The notes beneath the pieces were generated by a model. It did not search any database and was not told the DNA's origin. It worked only from the letters and a program-made list of their open reading frames with translations. This document shows positions 24,836-32,669 of a stretch of 35,073 nt of DNA, piece by piece; within the stretch, counting starts at the first letter, position 1, and each line of letters opens with the position of its first letter. The DNA lies in NCBI GenBank assembly GCA_903872345.1, contig CAIQKM010000139.1, positions 1 through 35,073 on the forward strand, given 5' to 3'. This stretch comes from an uncultured Verrucomicrobia subdivision 3 bacterium (GTDB lineage Bacteria; Verrucomicrobiota; Verrucomicrobiia; Limisphaerales; UBA11358). Both the position numbers and the translations under genes were made by a program.

Positions 24836-25051
24836 TCAGTACAGACTAGCCCGCTGCCATCGTAATAACGCAGCTTCGACGCTAGGCCAATGGTACAGCG
24901 TTCGCCGGCCAATCTTCACGGACGGAATTTTGAGAGATGTTCGCCAATTGAACAAGGTGCGTCGGCTGAGCACCCATCCTGCTTGCTCCGCCGTGAGGCG
25001 GGCAGGCAACTGACCGAGCAGCGACAAAAACCGATGTTGATCGTCTTTCAT
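24836..25051 (-). CDS. Small helix-turn-helix (excisionase/MerR-like) protein
   Basis: The start at 25051 gives 71 residues. The core LSRRTLFNWRTSLKIPSVKIGRRTLYHWPSVEAAL has the winged HTH layout seen in DNA-binding excisionase-like proteins (recognition helix RRTLFNW, wing VKIGRRTLY). The N-terminus KDDQHRFLSLLGQLPARLTAEQAGWVL resembles a small helical domain often fused to such HTHs in Verrucomicrobia. Beside an integrase it could be the directionality factor or regulator of the element. It is divergent from the sigma-factor gene across 87 bp. Confidence 0.65.
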   Translation of the reverse strand: MKDDQHRFLSLLGQLPARLTAEQAGWVLSRRTLFNWRTSLKIPSVKIGRRTLYHWPSVEAALLRWQRASLY

Positions 25052-25110
25052 GCAAAACCAGTCCGCGCCCGCGCGAAAAATCGAACTCGAAATAATTTGC
25101 CACAGGGGAA

Positions 25111-25131
25111 CGGCAGGCTTTAGCCTTGCCG
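25111..25131 (+). other. Hairpin at the ribosome-binding region of the sigma gene
   Basis: CGGCA and GGCT pair with AGCC and TGCCG (one bulged T), a strong stem ending 7 nt before the sigma-factor ATG, next to a GGAAG. It could mask the ribosome-binding site, or it could be a solo copy of a short genomic palindrome (AGGCTTTAGCCT type). Confidence 0.45.
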
Positions 25132-25138
25132 GAAGCAA

Positions 25139-25696
25139 ATGGAACAGCTCATCAAACTGGTGAAAACCTACCGGCTGTCATCGGGACTGGCGGAACGGCA
25201 ACGACTGGCAGACGCCATCTTACGGCTGATTGCATCCGATCTATGCGCCTTCGTATTCAGCGCCATCAAGCCGCAGGCCGCCGAGGACGTTTCACAGGAG
25301 GTTTTGATAAGCATCACAAACAGCCTGAAGACATTCAAAGGCAATTCAAAAGAGGAATTTTGGGAATGGTGCTACATGATTACCCGCCGCAGGATATACG
25401 ACCATCTCCGCAAAAAGAAGAGCGACCGCTTGCAGCCCATGCCCCACGAGGAACTTTTGGATTTGGTGGACACGTCAGAGCAGGTTGCGCCCCTGACGGC
25501 GGCAGACCGGCATGATTTGGAATATGCGTTGAAGCTGCTGGACAGTTCAAAACCCGAATGCCGGGGGTATCTCTGGAATCATTATGTGATCGGATTCGAT
25601 TACGGCGAGATTGCCGAGGAACAAAACCTGAAATACGATAACGTGAGAATGAAAATCGGGCGATGCTTGGACGAAGCCAAATCGCTCGTCTCCTGA
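25139..25696 (+). CDS. ECF-like RNA polymerase sigma factor
   Basis: This 185-residue protein has sigma-70 region 2 at about 28-95 (AAEDVSQEVLISITNSLKTFKG, then WEWCYMITRRRIYDHLRKKK) and region 4 at about 130-183 (YVIGFDYGEIAEEQNLKYDNVRMKIGRCLDEAK), joined by a polar linker. No anti-sigma factor gene is next to it. Its location between the HTH and the Mrr nuclease suggests it might control the island, but its target promoters are unknown. Confidence 0.85.
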   Translation: MEQLIKLVKTYRLSSGLAERQRLADAILRLIASDLCAFVFSAIKPQAAEDVSQEVLISITNSLKTFKGNSKEEFWEWCYMITRRRIYDHLRKKKSDRLQPMPHEELLDLVDTSEQVAPLTAADRHDLEYALKLLDSSKPECRGYLWNHYVIGFDYGEIAEEQNLKYDNVRMKIGRCLDEAKSLVS

Positions 25697-25771
25697 CCAT
25701 GCCAAACAAACACACAGATGCCGAAGCGTCCTGCGTAGGCGGGCTTCACGCCATACCTTTTCGCCATTCTC

Positions 25772-25800
25772 TTGAACGGCGTGAATTTTCCCGTTATAAA
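25772..25800 (+). promoter_or_regulatory. Predicted Mrr-gene promoter (leaderless geometry)
   Basis: TTGAAC and TATAAA are separated by 17 bp. The -10 ends 6 nt before the ATG at 25807, the same geometry as the integrase promoter. No Shine-Dalgarno is present before this ATG. A leaderless mRNA is inferred. Confidence 0.5.
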
Positions 25801-25806
25801 ACGTGC

Positions 25807-26823
25807 ATGGCAAAAACAAATTCGATTGTTTGGGGCATTCATGCCGGCAGAACCGGCGATGCCGATGAACTTTTCCTGAAACAAAATGTGATTGCGCTCG
25901 GCTGGCCGAAGGCGGGTGATATTTCCAAACTCGCCGCCGACCGGGAGGCATTCAAAGCACACCTAAAAAGTGTTTATCCCGATGAAAAAGAGGGCTGGTA
26001 TCCCGTTGCTGCCGGCCAGCTTTTTCGTTTCCTTCACGAGATCAAAGTCGGTGATTACGTCGCCTATCCGTCGAAACAAGACCGCACGGTTCACATCGGC
26101 GAGATTACTGGCGCGTTCAAGTATGACCCGAAAACCCAACCCGGTTATCCGCAGCAACGGTCTGTCAAATGGTTGAAAGCTATCCCGCGCACGAAATTTA
26201 CTCAGGGCGCGCTTTACGAAATTGGTTCTGCTTTGAGTTTTTTCCAGGTTCGTAATTTCACCGATGAATTTCTCGCCGTCCTCACCGGCGAACCGATTGC
26301 GCCCACGCTGGCCAAACAGGATGAATCCATTTCCTACGTTGCGGAGGAAATCGCGCAAAATACGCGCGATTTTATCCTGAAAACCCTGGCACAAGAGATC
26401 AAGGGGCACGCCTTTTCGCATTTCATCGCCCACTTGTTGGGCACCATGAGCTACCGTTGCCGGGTGTCGCCCGAGGGACCGGACGGCGGCGTGGACATCA
26501 TTGCCCACAAAGACGAACTTGGTTTTGAACCGCCCATAATCAAGGTGCAGGTCAAAAGCACCGAAGGCAGCATCGGCGAGCCGGTGGTTTCCCAGCTCAA
26601 CGGCAAGGTGGATCGCACCGAGTTCGGCATGGTGGTCACGCTCGGCACATTCACCAATCAGGCCGTCACGTTCGCTCGCAGCAAAAGCAATCTCCGCCTC
26701 ATTGACGGCGACGAGCTGGTGATACTCATCCTCCACCACTACGAGCAATTCGATTCGCGTTACAAAGCACTGCTCCCGTTGAAACGGGTTTACGTTCCCG
26801 AACCGCTGGACGAGTCGGAATAA
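25807..26823 (+). CDS. Mrr-type restriction endonuclease with N-terminal EVE/PUA-like domain
   Basis: This 338-residue protein has two parts. Residues 5-110 (WGIHAGRTGDADELFLKQNV, LHEIKVGDYVAYPSK, HIGEITGAF) resemble EVE/PUA-like modified-base readers fused to Mrr proteins. Residues 200-310 are an Mrr_cat PD-(D/E)xK domain: HFIAHLLGTMSYRCRVSPEG, PDGGVDIIAHK with Asp230, and IKVQVKST with Gln248-x-Lys250. Mrr enzymes cut DNA carrying certain methylated or modified bases (type IV restriction). A methyltransferase gene starts 45 nt downstream, so this nuclease must tolerate that modification. The start at 25807 is supported by the abutting promoter and by where the homology begins. Confidence 0.85.
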   Translation: MAKTNSIVWGIHAGRTGDADELFLKQNVIALGWPKAGDISKLAADREAFKAHLKSVYPDEKEGWYPVAAGQLFRFLHEIKVGDYVAYPSKQDRTVHIGEITGAFKYDPKTQPGYPQQRSVKWLKAIPRTKFTQGALYEIGSALSFFQVRNFTDEFLAVLTGEPIAPTLAKQDESISYVAEEIAQNTRDFILKTLAQEIKGHAFSHFIAHLLGTMSYRCRVSPEGPDGGVDIIAHKDELGFEPPIIKVQVKSTEGSIGEPVVSQLNGKVDRTEFGMVVTLGTFTNQAVTFARSKSNLRLIDGDELVILILHHYEQFDSRYKALLPLKRVYVPEPLDESE

Positions 26824-26868
26824 TTACTGTTGTTGCAAAGAAATTATATCGATCTCATAGGAAACAAT

Positions 26869-28071
26869 ATGGCCAACAGCAATCTGGCAAATGCCAAAAC
26901 GGCAAAGAACGACGAGTTTTACACGCAATACGCCGATATTCAGAAGGAGATCGAGGCGTATCTGGAATTCGACGCCGACGTATTTCGCGGCAAGGTGGTG
27001 TATTGCAACTGCGACGATCCGTATGAGAGCAATTTTTTCCGATATTTTGTGCTCAACTTCAACAAGCTTAGATTGAAACAGCTTATCACGACCAGCTACA
27101 AACCCTCGCCGGTAGCCAACACGCAACTGGAATTGTATGGCGATGATAACACTCTCCCGAAATCAAAAGGGCGTCCGAAGATAAATGCCAACAAATTTAT
27201 CATCAATGAAGTGCATGAAATTGCCAGCGACGCCGAGTTTAATTTGAAATCTGTTGCCAAGAAGTTGAAGGCAAACAAAAACAACGAATGGACGCCGTTG
27301 AAAGAAGATGGTGATTTCCGCAGCGCCGAGTGCATCGAACTGCTGAAACAATCCGACATCGTGGTCACAAATCCGCCGTTCTCGTTGTTCCGCGAATATG
27401 TGAAGCAGCTTTTTGATTTCAACAAAAAGTTTGTGATTATCGGCAGCATGAATTCGATCACGTTGAAAGAAATATTTCCGCTAATCAAAAATAACAGGCT
27501 GTGGTTAGGAAATGGTTTCCATGCTGGTAACGCTTATTTCTTTACACCAAATATGCGAGATTTCGCTGGGGGGGTTTATGATCCAAAAACAGGTTTGGTG
27601 AAGTTCCGCAATGTTAGTTGGTTCACCAACCTCGACCACGGACGCCGCCATCAGCCGTTGCAGATGATGACGATGAAAGAAAATTTGCGGTTCAGCAAAC
27701 ACAAGGAAATCAGAGGCAAAAGAAAGTATGACAAATACGATAATTACGATGCCATCCATGTGCCGTTCACGGACGCCATCCCGAGCGATTACGACGGGGT
27801 CATGGGCGTGCCAATCAGTTTTCTGGACAAATACAATCCCGACCAGTTTGAGGTTATTGGTATAACCAAAACTTGGTTTGGCACAGCAATAAAGACGTAT
27901 CCGCAGCAAATTCAGGTTAGTGCGGGTAAAAGAAGCGAAGTGACAAAACTCAATGACGGAGCAACGCTAAAATTAGCCGCTCCTCCAACTGGACAGACCT
28001 ATTACGAAGTTGGCAATGCCTACTACATTCAGGTCTATCCCCGTGTGCTAGTAAAACACAGGAGATCTTAA
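26869..28071 (+). CDS. Adenine-specific DNA methyltransferase, EcoRI family
   Basis: This 400-residue protein resembles the EcoRI adenine methylase. Family segments are KNDEFYTQYADIQKEI, VVYCNCDDPYESNFFRYF (44-61), and the catalytic IVVTNPPFSLFREYV with NPPF at 168-171, followed by GNGFHAGNAYFF and the SWFTNLDHGRRH region. It should transfer a methyl group from SAM to adenine N6. The start at 26869 is preferred: AGGA sits about 8 nt ahead and the homology starts there, whereas TTG at 26830 adds unrelated residues. The DUF262-HNH gene begins 3 nt after its stop. No EcoRI-like nuclease is present. Confidence 0.9.
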   Translation: MANSNLANAKTAKNDEFYTQYADIQKEIEAYLEFDADVFRGKVVYCNCDDPYESNFFRYFVLNFNKLRLKQLITTSYKPSPVANTQLELYGDDNTLPKSKGRPKINANKFIINEVHEIASDAEFNLKSVAKKLKANKNNEWTPLKEDGDFRSAECIELLKQSDIVVTNPPFSLFREYVKQLFDFNKKFVIIGSMNSITLKEIFPLIKNNRLWLGNGFHAGNAYFFTPNMRDFAGGVYDPKTGLVKFRNVSWFTNLDHGRRHQPLQMMTMKENLRFSKHKEIRGKRKYDKYDNYDAIHVPFTDAIPSDYDGVMGVPISFLDKYNPDQFEVIGITKTWFGTAIKTYPQQIQVSAGKRSEVTKLNDGATLKLAAPPTGQTYYEVGNAYYIQVYPRVLVKHRRS

Positions 28072-28074
28072 AAT

Positions 28075-29244
28075 ATGGATACCACCTTAAGAACCGACAT
28101 CACCGTCAAAGACATTTGCGAAGGGTTTGTCTATAACGAACTGGAGGGGAAAGGGCTTTTCGGTTTGTCTGGCAAACTAACGATTCAGCCGGAGTATCAG
28201 CGCAACTATATCTATGCTTCCGACGGCGGGAAAAAAGAAATGGCAGTCATCGCATCAGTCCTCAAAGGCTATCCAATAGGATTGATTTATTTCAATAAGG
28301 TGAGCGATGACAGCTTTGAAGTTCTGGACGGCCAACAGCGCATCACCAGTCTCGGACGTTTTGTCACTGGCAAATTTGCCGTCAAAGATGACGACGGGAA
28401 TGAGCAATATTTCAGTGGCATGGCAAAGGACAAGCAAACGAGCATTTGGAAAACAAAACTGACCATTTACGAATGCGAGGGCAAAGAAAGCGAAATCAAA
28501 GAGTGGTTCAAAACCATCAACATCGCGGGCGTGCCGCTTAATGAGCAGGAATTACTCAACGCCATTTATTCCGGCCCGTTTGTTACGCTCGCCAAAGCAG
28601 AGTTCAGCAACAGTCAAAATGCCAACATCCAAAAATGGAGCGCGTATGTAAGAGGCAGCGCCAATCGCCAGGATTTTTTGGAACGCGCTTTGCATTGGGT
28701 GAGTCAGGGCGAAATCAGCGATTACATGAGTCAGCATCGCTTTGATAAAAACATCAAAGAGCTTAAAACCTATTTCAATACTGTCATTGACTGGGTAGCG
28801 GGCGTTTTTACAGATGTTGAAAGCGAGATGTGCGGACTTGAGTGGGGACGTCTTTACGGAGAATACCACGCAAAGTCATACAACCCCGCAAAGGTGTCGG
28901 CGGAAGTGCAGAAGCTCTACGGTGATCCCTATGTCCAAGACCGAAAGGGAATCTATGAGTTTATTCTTGGCGGTTCAAAAGATACGAAATTGCTGAACGT
29001 CCGAGTCTTTGATGATGCCACGAAGAAATCCGTTTTTGCAACGCAGACCAAAAGTGCCGAAGCGAAAGGTAAATCAAACTGTCCTCTTTGTGCCATTGGG
29101 CATGATGCAAGCAAAATCAAGGTCTGGAAGCTTGCAGAAATGGACGCTGACCATGTAGCTGCATGGAGCAAGGGTGGTGGGACAAATATCAAAAATTGTC
29201 AGTTGCTCTGCAAAACACACAATAGGGCAAAAGGAAATCGGTGA
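28075..29244 (+). CDS. DUF262-HNH protein (GmrSD-like nuclease)
   Basis: This 389-residue protein has an N-terminal DUF262 domain: [11 protein letters not shown] at 37-47, [11 protein letters not shown] near 63-73, and the NTPase/nuclease-associated DGQQR at 85-89. A helical middle and a C-terminal HNH domain follow: CPLC at 336-339, [20 protein letters not shown] with Asp359-His360, then [15 protein letters not shown]262 is the GmrS-type domain of the type IV enzyme GmrSD, which cuts glucosylated hmC DNA. A strong AGGAGA inside the end of the methyltransferase gene lies 9 nt before the ATG, so the two are translationally coupled. The HNH domain looks intact. Confidence 0.88.
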   Translation: MDTTLRTDITVKDICEGFVYNELEGKGLFGLSGKLTIQPEYQRNYIYASDGGKKEMAVIASVLKGYPIGLIYFNKVSDDSFEVLDGQQRITSLGRFVTGKFAVKDDDGNEQYFSGMAKDKQTSIWKTKLTIYECEGKESEIKEWFKTINIAGVPLNEQELLNAIYSGPFVTLAKAEFSNSQNANIQKWSAYVRGSANRQDFLERALHWVSQGEISDYMSQHRFDKNIKELKTYFNTVIDWVAGVFTDVESEMCGLEWGRLYGEYHAKSYNPAKVSAEVQKLYGDPYVQDRKGIYEFILGGSKDTKLLNVRVFDDATKKSVFATQTKSAEAKGKSNCPLCAIGHDASKIKVWKLAEMDADHVAAWSKGGGTNIKNCQLLCKTHNRAKGNR

Positions 29245-29322
29245 AAGAATTCAAGAGCGGTTTTCCTTCGGGCGCATTTTCCCCAGCCGTCCAAGAGGCA
29301 CAAGCAGCCGCTCGCTTTCAGC

Positions 29323-29643
29323 GTGGCAACACCAAACGGAGAAACTATCTTGCGGGATTACATTCGTGCGGTAGCTTCTTCTTCACTTTTCTCAACACAA
29401 ATCGATCTCTTGAAGGCTGGTGCGACAATCCAGCATTTCGGCCCAACCCATTTAAGCCAGATGAAGATTGTTCTACCGCCGCCTTCCGAACAAGAGCAAA
29501 TCACATCCCATATCAACCAGCAAAACTATTCGTTCGACACGCTGACCACCGAAGCCCAGCGTGCTATTGATCTGCTGCAAGAACGCCGGACCGCCTTGAT
29601 TTCCGCCGCCGTCACCGGTCAGATTGATGTGCAAAATACATAA
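29323..29643 (+). pseudogene. hsdS C-terminal fragment (type I specificity subunit)
   Basis: About 106 residues (GTG at 29323; the open frame begins at 29245) match only the end of HsdS: DYIRAVASSSLFSTQIDLLK, AGATIQHFGPTHLSQMKIVLPPPSEQ, and the terminal helix AIDLLQERRTALISAAVTGQIDV. Both target-recognition domains and the first conserved region are gone, so it cannot specify a DNA target. It begins right after the DUF262-HNH stop, as if insertion of that cassette removed hsdM and most of hsdS. Confidence 0.85.
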
Positions 29644-29649
29644 ACCATT

Positions 29650-29814
29650 ATGCCATCAAGCGCCATACCTGAAACTGCATTGGAATTGTTCGGGAAAGTA
29701 ACGAAAAGAATCCACGAAGCGCATATCCACAATATCATCCAGCTCCTTGAAGATGCCTACGCGCAAGCGTTATTACCCGCGGTGAGAATCGCGGAGTTTG
29801 ATGGTAAAAATTAA
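29650..29814 (+). CDS. Small ORF between hsdS and hsdR remnants
   Basis: This 54-residue ORF has an ATG start (29650), 6 nt after hsdS, and a stop 9 nt before hsdR. It is predicted helical (ALELFGKVTKRIHEAHIHNI, IQLLEDAYAQALLPAVRIAEF) with a neutral charge balance. I do not recognise it. Its codon use is ordinary. It may be a real small protein of the ancestral hsd operon or chance. Confidence 0.4.
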   Translation: MPSSAIPETALELFGKVTKRIHEAHIHNIIQLLEDAYAQALLPAVRIAEFDGKN

Positions 29815-29823
29815 CCAGTCGGC

Positions 29824-31553
29824 ATGACCCTCCACAAGGAAATCAATTTCGAGACCGAGATTTGCGAACATCTCGGCGCTCATGGCTGGCTGTATGACGC
29901 GGATGACGCCGAGCATTATGACCGCACCCGCGCCCTCTTCATGACCGATGTGCTGGGCTGGATTCATGCCACCCAGCCGCAGGCTTGGGAAACACTTGTC
30001 AAAAACCACGGGGACAAGGCTGCCGATACCCTGCTGAACCGCTTGCGTGAGCAGTTGGACAAATCCGGCACCCTGCATGTACTGCGTCATGGTATCGAAT
30101 TGATCGGACTGAAGCAGCCCTTGCAACTGGCCCAGTTCAAGCCTGCCCTCGCCCTCAATCCCGATATTCTTGCCCGCTATGCCGCCAACCGTCTGCGGGT
30201 GGTCCGGCAGGTGCGCTACTCGGTTCACAATGAGAATTGCATAGATCTCGTGCTGTTCCTGAACGGCCTACCCGTGGCCACGGCGGAACTGAAGACGGAT
30301 TTTACCCAGAGCATTGACGACGCAATTGACCAGTATCGTTTCGACCGTCATCCCCGGCCCAAAGGCCAAAACCCTGAACCATTGCTTAGCTTTCCGAATG
30401 GGGCTTTGGTTCACTTTGCCGTCAGCAACCGCGAAGTCCACATGGTCACGCGGCTAGACGGTCCGGCCACCCGCTTCCTGCCCTTCAGCCGTTGCTCTGC
30501 GGTATGTATGTGGACAAGCGTCTGGCGGGTATCCAAGCCGTGCAAACGCTGTCCCGCCTGAACCGCGCGCATCCGGGCAAGGACACCACCTACGTGCTGG
30601 ACTTTGTGAACGACACGGAGGAGGTGTTGCTGGCATTCAAGGCGTATTACACCACCGCCGAACTGGCCAATACCACCGATCCCAACCTGGTATTCAATCT
30701 CCGCAGCAAGCTGGATGCCGCAGGCCATTATGATGAATTCGAGGTGGACCGCGTGGTGGCAGCGGAACTGAAAGGCGTGTTGCAAAGCGAACTGGTCGCC
30801 GCCCTGGAACCGGTGGTGGACCGGTTGATGCGCCGTTACAAAGCAGCCCAAGAAGCTTTGCGCATCGCCATTGAGCACAAAGACGAATCCGCCATCAAGG
30901 CCAGTCAGGATGAGTTGAACGCCTTAATCCTCTTCAAATCAGACATGGGCGCCTACATCCGGCTCTACACGTTCCTCAGCCAGATTTTTGACTACGGCAA
31001 CACCGCCATTGAGAAGCGGACCATCTTTTACAAGCGCCTGCTGCCCCTGCTGGAGTTTGGGCGCGAACGTGAGGGCATTGACCTGTCCAAAGTCGTGCTA
31101 ACCCATCATCAGCTCAAGAACACCGGCAAAAGGGACATGATCCTGAACGATGGCGACCGCCCCAAGCTGGAACCCATCACCGAAGCCGGCAGCGGCAGCG
31201 TGCAGGAAAAAGAAAAGGCGCACTTGGCCGAGATCATCGCCAAGGTGAACGACCTGTTTAACGGCGAACTCACAGATAACGACAAGCTGGTGTACGTCAA
31301 CAGTGTCATCCGGGGCAAACTGCTGGAATCCGAGACCCTCCGAAAGCAGGCCTCCAGCAACACCAAAGAACAGTTCGCCAACTCCCCCGACCTGAACGCC
31401 GAACTGGTCAACGCTTTCATGGCGGCACTGGATGCGCACAACCTGATGAGCACGCAGGCCCTGAACTCCCCGGCGGTGCAGAATGGCATAAAGGACATCC
31501 TGTTGAATCATTCGAAGCTGTATGAGGATTTGAGAACAGACGCAAGGTGCTGA
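29824..31553 (+). pseudogene. hsdR with internal out-of-frame deletion (type I restriction subunit R)
   Basis: Two open frames together represent HsdR. The N-terminal frame (29824-30561, 245 residues) carries the nuclease region (YDADDAEHYDRTRALFMTDV at about 24-43, then CIDLVLFLNGLPVATAELKTDF with the PD-(D/E)xK E-x-K) through VTRLDGPATRFLPF. At about 30486 the sequence joins directly to QPLLCGMYVDKRLAGIQAVQTLSRLNRAHPGK, which is helicase motif VI, in the +2 frame (to 31553, about 350 residues including the C-terminal helical domain). Motifs I-V of the motor, roughly 450-500 residues in a full HsdR, are missing, and the frames do not match. The enzyme must be inactive. Confidence 0.88.
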
Positions 31554-31616
31554 TAAGGCCCACATCAGACCGACGCCCCATGCTAATGAACAATTTAAGT
31601 CTGTAAAGAAATAAGA

Positions 31617-31646
31617 TTGAACTAACATCGCAGCCACAAGTACTAT
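31617..31646 (+). promoter_or_regulatory. Possible promoter of the AT-rich two-gene unit
   Basis: TTGAAC and TACTAT are separated by 18 bp, 27 nt before the ATG at 31674. The whole 31555-31673 stretch is AT-rich, so the boxes could arise by chance. No strong Shine-Dalgarno was seen. Confidence 0.35.
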
Positions 31647-31673
31647 TTAAATAAAAATCTACTACCCTTATAT

Positions 31674-32669
31674 ATGTTAAAATCGCAAACGCAAATAGAA
31701 ATTGGAAACCTAGTTGTTAAGTTTGGCGATCAACTCAATTTGTTGGATTTGCTTACTGAGGTGGTTAGGCCTGCTTTTTTTGATGCTACACTTAAAAGAA
31801 CCTACAGCAATACATCATATTTGTTCTACAAGCCTGAGTATTTTGTAATAGCAGAAGAGCCAATAATTGCAGGTAGGCTTGTTAAAGATACGGTTCTTGA
31901 ACGTCAGCAATTGCTTGTTGATGGCAATTTACAGGATGCTACAGGAACACTTCCGTCGTCACCGTCATCTACCTTTGTTCTGCTGCTCGCTTGTCACCGT
32001 GTTTTATTCGTTAGACAACATAGGGGATCACCATCAATGGATAATTTCCGGACGACTTTGGCTCGTTTCTTAAAGAAATGTCACAAGAACTTCCTGCGCG
32101 CAAAATCGAAAGTACCAGATGCAGAAACAGGCAAAAGACCAAGTTTACAGGAACTCGCCAAGAAGTATCCATACCCAACAGTGGAGCTGACACCATTAGG
32201 TTCACACGAGTCCATTCAATCTTTCCTCAAAAAATTTAAATCAATCGAGACAGTAACCGCACATTTATTGGAAACAAACAGTGAAATAGACAATGACGGA
32301 TTGTTTCAAGCTGTAAGAGCAGCTAAAACAAGAATGAATAGTAGAAAAACAAGCTTACATTACGAAAATAAGAAGAAGGGACTAAATGCAGCGGAGGCTG
32401 AAAGTCAAATTACCGTACTCTCTAAGCAAGGCAATCACCTCGTTAAGGTTACAGGAATTGACAACGCTGGAGAGAAATTAGAAGGTAATAATGATAGTTT
32501 TAAGGTAAAAATTCCAATTACTGATTTCCCACACGAATTAATTGACGCAGCAAAGTCACTTGTGGAACGTTTCGAAGCTCTTAAAATAAACGAGATTATA
32601 ACTGTCCCAGATACTGATCCCGTTGCCAGGCAAAAGGCGAAGAATGCCTTCACAATTCAAACCGAATGA
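31674..32669 (+). CDS. Soluble protein of an AT-rich pair (RexA-like organisation)
   Basis: I do not recognise this 331-residue protein. An N-terminal half with short beta segments (LLTEVVRPAFFDATLKR, SYLFYKPEYFVIAEE, SSTFVLLLACHRVLFVR, DNFRTTLARFL) precedes a long basic and coiled-coil-prone region (about 145-250) and a final beta/helix part (HLVKVTGIDNAGEKLEG, FPHELIDAAKSLVERFEAL). There are no membrane helices. Its stop overlaps the next start (ATGA), the next gene encodes a four-helix membrane protein, and the base composition differs sharply from the surroundings. A soluble sensor plus membrane effector is plausible, as in RexA/RexB. This is an inference. Confidence 0.6.
   Translation: MLKSQTQIEIGNLVVKFGDQLNLLDLLTEVVRPAFFDATLKRTYSNTSYLFYKPEYFVIAEEPIIAGRLVKDTVLERQQLLVDGNLQDATGTLPSSPSSTFVLLLACHRVLFVRQHRGSPSMDNFRTTLARFLKKCHKNFLRAKSKVPDAETGKRPSLQELAKKYPYPTVELTPLGSHESIQSFLKKFKSIETVTAHLLETNSEIDNDGLFQAVRAAKTRMNSRKTSLHYENKKKGLNAAEAESQITVLSKQGNHLVKVTGIDNAGEKLEGNNDSFKVKIPITDFPHELIDAAKSLVERFEALKINEIITVPDTDPVARQKAKNAFTIQTE

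Noticed and set aside
26830..26868. TTG start for the methyltransferase
   Set aside because: The added residues lack homology, and the ATG at 26869 has a Shine-Dalgarno.
30492..31553. Independent gene starting at TTG
   Set aside because: It begins inside helicase motif VI of HsdR and is better explained as the C-terminal half of a deleted hsdR.
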